A stretch of 64,000 nt of DNA. It comes from Thiocystis violascens DSM 198 (GTDB taxonomy: Bacteria > Pseudomonadota > Gammaproteobacteria > Chromatiales > Chromatiaceae). How positions within the stretch are numbered: the stretch's first letter is position 1; the number at the start of each line of letters is the position of its first letter. Positions 60,837 to 64,000 of this stretch are shown here, one piece after another. Made by a program: the position numbers and the translations under genes. Location: the NCBI RefSeq assembly GCF_000227745.2, contig NC_018012.1:1769478-1833477 (forward strand), in the 5' to 3' direction. Under the pieces are notes generated by a model. That model saw nothing but the letters and a program-made list of their open reading frames with translations. It was not told the origin of the DNA and made no database searches.

Positions 60837-61110
60837 CGAAGTTGTTTCCAAGCTGATGCAGCGTCCCGGCGTCTGTCAGGAAGTCGAGCGCATCGAACGA
60901 GAGGAAGGCGTGCTACTTGATATCCTGCTAAAGGCGCGTCAAGAAGCCGGGTTGTCCCAGGCCCAGGTCGCCGAGCGCATGGGGACTCAAGCCCCAGCGG
61001 TTGCACGCCTGGAAAGGTCTCTGGCTACGGGGAAACATTCGCCTTCGCTGGCAACACTACGCAAGTACGCACAGGCTTGTGGCAAGAAACTCTCAGTTCA
61101 GCTCTCGTAG
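60823..61110 (+). CDS. XRE-family antitoxin, HigA-like
   Basis: A 95-residue protein with a complete HTH: DILLKARQEAGLSQAQVAER followed by MGTQAPAVARLERSLATG. It neutralises the upstream toxin and represses the promoter by family precedent. A second copy of this gene at 62246 lacks four residues inside the HTH. The toxin and antitoxin genes overlap by 14 bases. Confidence 0.88.
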   Translation: MRTHDEVVSKLMQRPGVCQEVERIEREEGVLLDILLKARQEAGLSQAQVAERMGTQAPAVARLERSLATGKHSPSLATLRKYAQACGKKLSVQLS

Positions 61111-61199
61111 CCGGCATCGCGTACCTTCTTCCATGAACAAAATCCCCTGACAAGCGGTCCCCGCAGACGTGGCGGAGATTATCCTGCCATGCTGCGCCA

Positions 61200-61333
61200 C
61201 ACTGCCATTAAGTTAAGGATTTTCCGTTCGCCCTGAGCTTGTCGAAGGGTGAACGGAAAATCCTGATCGCTTGAAAGTTAAGCCGTTCATGGTTCGACAG
61301 GCTCACCACGAACGGCTTAACTTAATGGCAGTG
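61200..61333. repeat. Nested three-hairpin palindrome
   Basis: Outer arms CACTGCCATTAAGTTAAG (61200-61217) and CTTAACTTAATGGCAGTG (61316-61333) match perfectly. Inside are AGGATTTTCCGTTCGCCC...GGGTGAACGGAAAATCCT, and GTTAAGCCGTTC.TGGT...ACCA.GAACGGCTTAAC. The whole can fold into a three-way junction on either strand. The inner cores are of the CTGAGCTTGTCGAAGG and GGTTCGACAGGCTCACC types, common dispersed repeats. Confidence 0.85.
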
Positions 61334-61364
61334 ATGCTGCGCCAGCGGGGCAGAGCTTGACCTG

Positions 61365-61562
61365 TCATTAAACCGCGCCCGGTGCGGCATGTGATCGTTG
61401 AGGATTGAGTCGGCCTTGGCAGAATCGACGACCGTTCGAGCGGGCGCGGTTTAAGATATTAAAAAATATAAAATTTTAAACCGCGTCTCCACTGATGGAG
61501 ATGACATCTCCAAAGCCAAACACAAAATGAAAATTACGCATATTGCGCTGGACGCGGTTTAA
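61365..61562 (-). repeat. Two-module palindromic repeat, copy D (reverse orientation)
   Basis: Module 2 (61365-61454) then linker AGATATTAAAAAATATAAAA and module 1 (61475-61562), each with TTAAACCGCG/CGCGGTTTAA ends. This is the order expected for copy A or B read on the opposite strand. Module 1 has diverged most. It precedes the LysE gene by 43 bases. Confidence 0.85.
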
Positions 61563-61605
61563 ACGCCACAATCACCGCGCCGAAATACTTCTGGAGACGC
61601 CACAG

Positions 61606-62220
61606 ATGCTCAGCCTGGAATTCCTGATCACCTCGTTCATTGTTGTGCTCATTCCCGGCACCGGGGTTGTCTTCACCATATCGACGGGCCTTGTCCAAGG
61701 TCGGAAGGCAAGCGTGTTTGCTGCGCTTGGGTGTACGGCGGGCATCGTTCCTCATCTTCTGGCTACCATTCTTGGTCTTGCCGCCATCCTGCATACGAGC
61801 GCCCTGGCGTTCCAAGTCCTCAAGTACGCTGGTGTGGCCTACCTGTTCTACATCGCCATTGTCACTTGGCGTGACAAATCAGCCTTTGCCATCGACGGCA
61901 CAACCTCTGCCTCGACAGCCATTGGTCTCACGGTGAAGGCGTTCCTGCTCAATATTCTCAATCCCAAGCTGACGATTTTCTTCCTGGCGTTTCTCCCGCA
62001 ATTCATTCAGCCAGGAACGACGGAACCGATCTGGCAGCTTCTGATTCTGAGCGCCACCTTCATGGTCATGACGTTCGTGGTCTTCGTGGCTTATGGGTTC
62101 CTCGCTCATGCGTTTCGCAAAGCAGTCATCGAGTCGTCCCGAGTCCAGGGGTGGCTTCGGCGAGGCTTCGCTGCAACTTTCGCCGGTCTCGGCGCAAATC
62201 TCGCATTCACCGAAAAGTGA
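61606..62220 (+). CDS. LysE/RhtB-family amino-acid exporter
   Basis: A 204-residue inner-membrane protein with about six helices. FLITSFIVVLIPGTGVVFTI is the N-terminal LysE/RhtB motif (IPGPG region), GCTAGIVPHLLATILGLAAI and LLNILNPKLTIFFLAFLPQF the family landmarks. It exports an amino acid such as threonine or homoserine lactone; the substrate cannot be told. Start MLSLEFLITSF at 61606 avoids the repeat-coded extension. Confidence 0.92.
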   Translation: MLSLEFLITSFIVVLIPGTGVVFTISTGLVQGRKASVFAALGCTAGIVPHLLATILGLAAILHTSALAFQVLKYAGVAYLFYIAIVTWRDKSAFAIDGTTSASTAIGLTVKAFLLNILNPKLTIFFLAFLPQFIQPGTTEPIWQLLILSATFMVMTFVVFVAYGFLAHAFRKAVIESSRVQGWLRRGFAATFAGLGANLAFTEK

Positions 62221-62245
62221 TGCGGGGGCGTGAAGGAAGTCAGGC

Positions 62246-62521
62246 ATGCGAACTCATGACGAAGTTGTTTCCAAGCTGATGCAGCGTCCCGGCGTCTGTC
62301 AGGAAGTCGAGCGCATCGAACGAGAGGAAGGCGTGCTACTTGATATCCTGCTAAGGGCGCGTCAAGAGGCCGGGCTGTCCCAGGAGCGCATGGGTACTCA
62401 AGCCCCAGCGGTCGCACGCCTGGAAAGGGCTCTGGCCACGGGGAAACACTCGCCTTCGCTGGCAACACTACGCAAGTACGCACAGGCTTGTGGCAAGAAA
62501 CTCTCAGTTCACCTCTCGTAG
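62246..62521 (+). CDS. Orphan HigA-like antitoxin copy with damaged HTH
   Basis: A 91-residue near-copy of the antitoxin at 60823. DILLRARQEAGLSQERMGTQ lacks AQVA, a 12-base in-frame deletion within the first HTH helix pair, which should weaken DNA binding. The sequence directly before the start (GAAGTCAGGCATGCGAACTC) is the end of the toxin gene, so the whole antitoxin plus toxin tail was duplicated. It may still bind and neutralise toxin. No toxin gene accompanies it. Confidence 0.8.
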   Translation: MRTHDEVVSKLMQRPGVCQEVERIEREEGVLLDILLRARQEAGLSQERMGTQAPAVARLERALATGKHSPSLATLRKYAQACGKKLSVHLS

Positions 62522-62571
62522 CGTGCACACATGTGAATCTAAGTGGGCGATAATGGGAAACAGGATTTCCA

Positions 62572-62775
62572 ATGCCACAGAAAATCCGTGACTTGCTCAA
62601 TACGCTGAAACGCGCTGGCTTCACAGAAATTGCTGGAGGTGGAAAAGGGTCGCATCGAAAGTTCGTTCACTCGAAGTACCCCGGCGTGGTGACAGTGAGC
62701 GGACAGACAGGTGATGACGCGAAGCGATATCAAGAGAAAGATGTCGCGCAAGCCATCGAAATGGTGAGCAAATGA
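62572..62775 (+). CDS. hicA: HicA mRNA-interferase toxin
   Basis: A 67-residue protein with the double-stranded-RNA-binding-like HicA fold. The catalytic His lies in GGGKGSHRKFVHSKYPGVVT, and TVSGQTGDDAKRYQEKDVAQ is the second block. The RNase cleaves mRNA independently of the ribosome. Its stop overlaps the hicB start by four bases. An AGGATTTCCA region precedes the ATG as possible RBS. Confidence 0.9.
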   Translation: MPQKIRDLLNTLKRAGFTEIAGGGKGSHRKFVHSKYPGVVTVSGQTGDDAKRYQEKDVAQAIEMVSK

Positions 62776-62993
62776 AAGCATTCGACAAATATCACAAATG
62801 GGTGGATTGGAGCGAGGAAGATCAGGTCTATATCGGTCGATGCCCTGACCTCATCACCGGAATCCATGGCGATGATCCCGTCGCTCTTTATGGCGAGCTT
62901 TGCGCCGTCGTTGAGGACGTGATCCGCCATTTCAACGCTGAAGGCCGCCCCCTTCCGCAGCCACGGGTTCGCCCTATGCGCGAGGTGGCATAG
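62772..62993 (+). CDS. hicB: HicB-type antitoxin
   Basis: A 73-residue short HicB: YHKWVDWSEEDQVYIGRCPD and LYGELCAVVEDVIRHFNAEG. The partial RNase-H-like domain binds HicA. The expected DNA-binding C-terminus is short, so autoregulation may be weak or different. Directly coupled to hicA. No gene is seen in the 111 bases before queH's end. Confidence 0.87.
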   Translation: MKAFDKYHKWVDWSEEDQVYIGRCPDLITGIHGDDPVALYGELCAVVEDVIRHFNAEGRPLPQPRVRPMREVA

Positions 62994-63104
62994 CGCCTAA
63001 CCAGTCGCGCCATCTCACCTTGGGCAAGAGGCCCGTGGCTTCCCCGCCGAGGTCGGATTTGTTCTGAAGTCTGCTTTCCCATTCATCTGAGGCATGCCTG
63101 CGCG

Positions 63105-63716
63105 TCAACTATCCGATCCGTCACTGACCCGCCGCAGGCGCGTGGCGCGCAGACTGTAGATGCACCCGCAATAGGTCTGTTGATAGAAACCATATTCCCG
63201 GTTCAGCTCGGCCTTGCGTTCGGTGAGCCCGCCCTTGCGCCAGTCGTGTTCCCAAAAGACGAGGCCCGGCCAGTCGGCCGCCGCCGAACGACCGGCGTCG
63301 AGGATCTGGGAACGGTCCTTCCAGCGCGAACTCGCGAGGGTGGTCGTGAAGACACCGAAGCCGTTGGCGCTCGCGTACCGCGCCGTCTCGGACAGCCGCA
63401 GTCCAAAGCAGAGGACGCAGCGCGGCCCGCGCTCGGGCGCATCGGCCAGGGCGGCAGTCCGCTTCAGCCAGCCTTTGGGATCGTAATCGGCATCGACGAA
63501 ATCCAGCCCGAGCGTCTGGGCGTGACGCTGACTCTCCGCCTTGCGCCGCTCGTATTCGCGTCTGGGATGGATGTTGGGATTGAAGTAGAAGACCGTCGGG
63601 CGGATGCCGTTGTTCAGCAGACACTCGACGATGGCGCTCGAACAGGGCGCGCAGCAGCTATGGAGCAAGACCCGGTCGGCGTCGCCCGGCGGCATCAGTG
63701 GAGGTCGATGAGGCAT
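63105..63716 (-). CDS. queH: Epoxyqueuosine reductase QueH
   Basis: A 203-residue DUF208 protein reducing epoxyqueuosine to queuosine in tRNA. VLLHSCCAPCSSAIVECLLN carries the CC..C cluster ligands, PNIHPRREYERRK the following block, RCVLCFGLRLSETARYASAN the second Cys pair, and QQTYCGCIYSLRAT the C-terminal Cys pair. Length and motifs are normal. It starts 22 bases from a small ORF upstream on the same strand. Confidence 0.94.
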   Translation of the reverse strand: MPHRPPLMPPGDADRVLLHSCCAPCSSAIVECLLNNGIRPTVFYFNPNIHPRREYERRKAESQRHAQTLGLDFVDADYDPKGWLKRTAALADAPERGPRCVLCFGLRLSETARYASANGFGVFTTTLASSRWKDRSQILDAGRSAAADWPGLVFWEHDWRKGGLTERKAELNREYGFYQQTYCGCIYSLRATRLRRVSDGSDS

Positions 63717-63737
63717 GGTGTCGGTTGGCGGCGAATA

Positions 63738-63965
63738 TTACCGGGCGCTCGAATTGCTCTCGCCTGCCGGGGCACGTGTCGTCTCGGGCGCCTGCGCGAG
63801 CATCTCGCGGTCTGGAAGAAACAAGGCGGCGGCCGCCGCGGGCGCCGAGGGAAAATAGAGATGCAGATAGCTCGCGCGCAGCGTGCCGTGGCGGTAGAAG
63901 GGCTCGCCCGCCCGCCCGTCGCTCTGGCGTTGACCGGATGCGACCGGCTCGACAGGGGTCTCCAT
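63738..63965 (-). CDS. Small hypothetical protein upstream of queH
   Basis: Seventy-five residues, METPVEPVASGQRQSDGRAG and YRHGTLRASYLHLYFPSAPA. Composition is Ala/Pro-rich with one weakly hydrophobic helix, and no domain is recognised. The short gap to queH allows a two-gene transcript, but the ORF could also be chance in this GC-rich DNA. Confidence 0.3.
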   Translation of the reverse strand: METPVEPVASGQRQSDGRAGEPFYRHGTLRASYLHLYFPSAPAAAAALFLPDREMLAQAPETTRAPAGESNSSAR

Positions 63966-64000
63966 GGTCGAGTGGTGAAAGCTATGCCCTCGCAGACAAC

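Overview
The window looks like chromosome of a high-GC gammaproteobacterium, most likely a purple sulfur bacterium of the Chromatiaceae. This rests on an aerobic-type cobalamin locus with split CobZ, remnants of molybdenum and iron-only nitrogenase genes, feoAB, an ars operon and REP-type palindromes of the GTAGGAGCCCGCTTGCGGGC type. The assignment is inference; no rRNA or tRNA gene was seen.

Layout. 1-5.4 kb: TnpB fragment at the edge, potassium channel, small membrane protein, feoAB. 5.4-7.3 kb: a decayed metal-uptake group (glutamate-cysteine ligase-like, nitroreductase, ABC binding protein, TonB receptor), in which several genes keep both ends but have lost the middle. 7.3-10.5 kb: cation exporter with MerR regulator, cysE, RelBE-type toxin-antitoxin. 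10.6-33.1 kb: a mixed accessory region. It holds two identical ISAs1-family copies, a TIR fragment, a membrane sensor-like gene, an anfK-PNPOx-anfO remnant, a two-gene ATPase cassette, a PARIS-like AAA/DUF4435 pair, an ABC-ATPase/anfA/nifB chimera, rsgA, a retron with an ATPase-TOPRIM effector, a truncated vapBC and a deleted nifE. 33.4-37.1 kb: arsenic operon (permease, thioredoxin-like, arsR, arsC, acr3). 37.1-39.2 kb: metA and a P-loop ATPase. 39.3-54.3 kb: cobalamin genes cobC, cobT, a B12 riboswitch cut off by an IS701-type insertion, cobD, cbiZ, cobM, cobZ (two genes), cobK, cobJ, cobI, cobH and cobL. 54.3-58.2 kb: metR/metE and a folK-like gene. 58.4-63 kb: AT-rich unknown genes, a HigBA-like system and an orphan antitoxin copy, a LysE exporter, hicAB. 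63-64 kb: queH.

How it fits together. The cobalamin genes form three convergent or divergent blocks that together encode most corrin-ring methylation steps plus lower-ligand attachment and salvage. metE/metR give B12-independent methionine synthesis. The 10-33 kb segment combines anti-phage modules with a nitrogenase graveyard. Its repeated feature is genes with their interiors removed and foreign gene ends joined, consistent with many deletions around mobile elements. A dispersed two-module palindromic repeat with TTAAACCGCG ends occurs at five places and may be a non-autonomous element.
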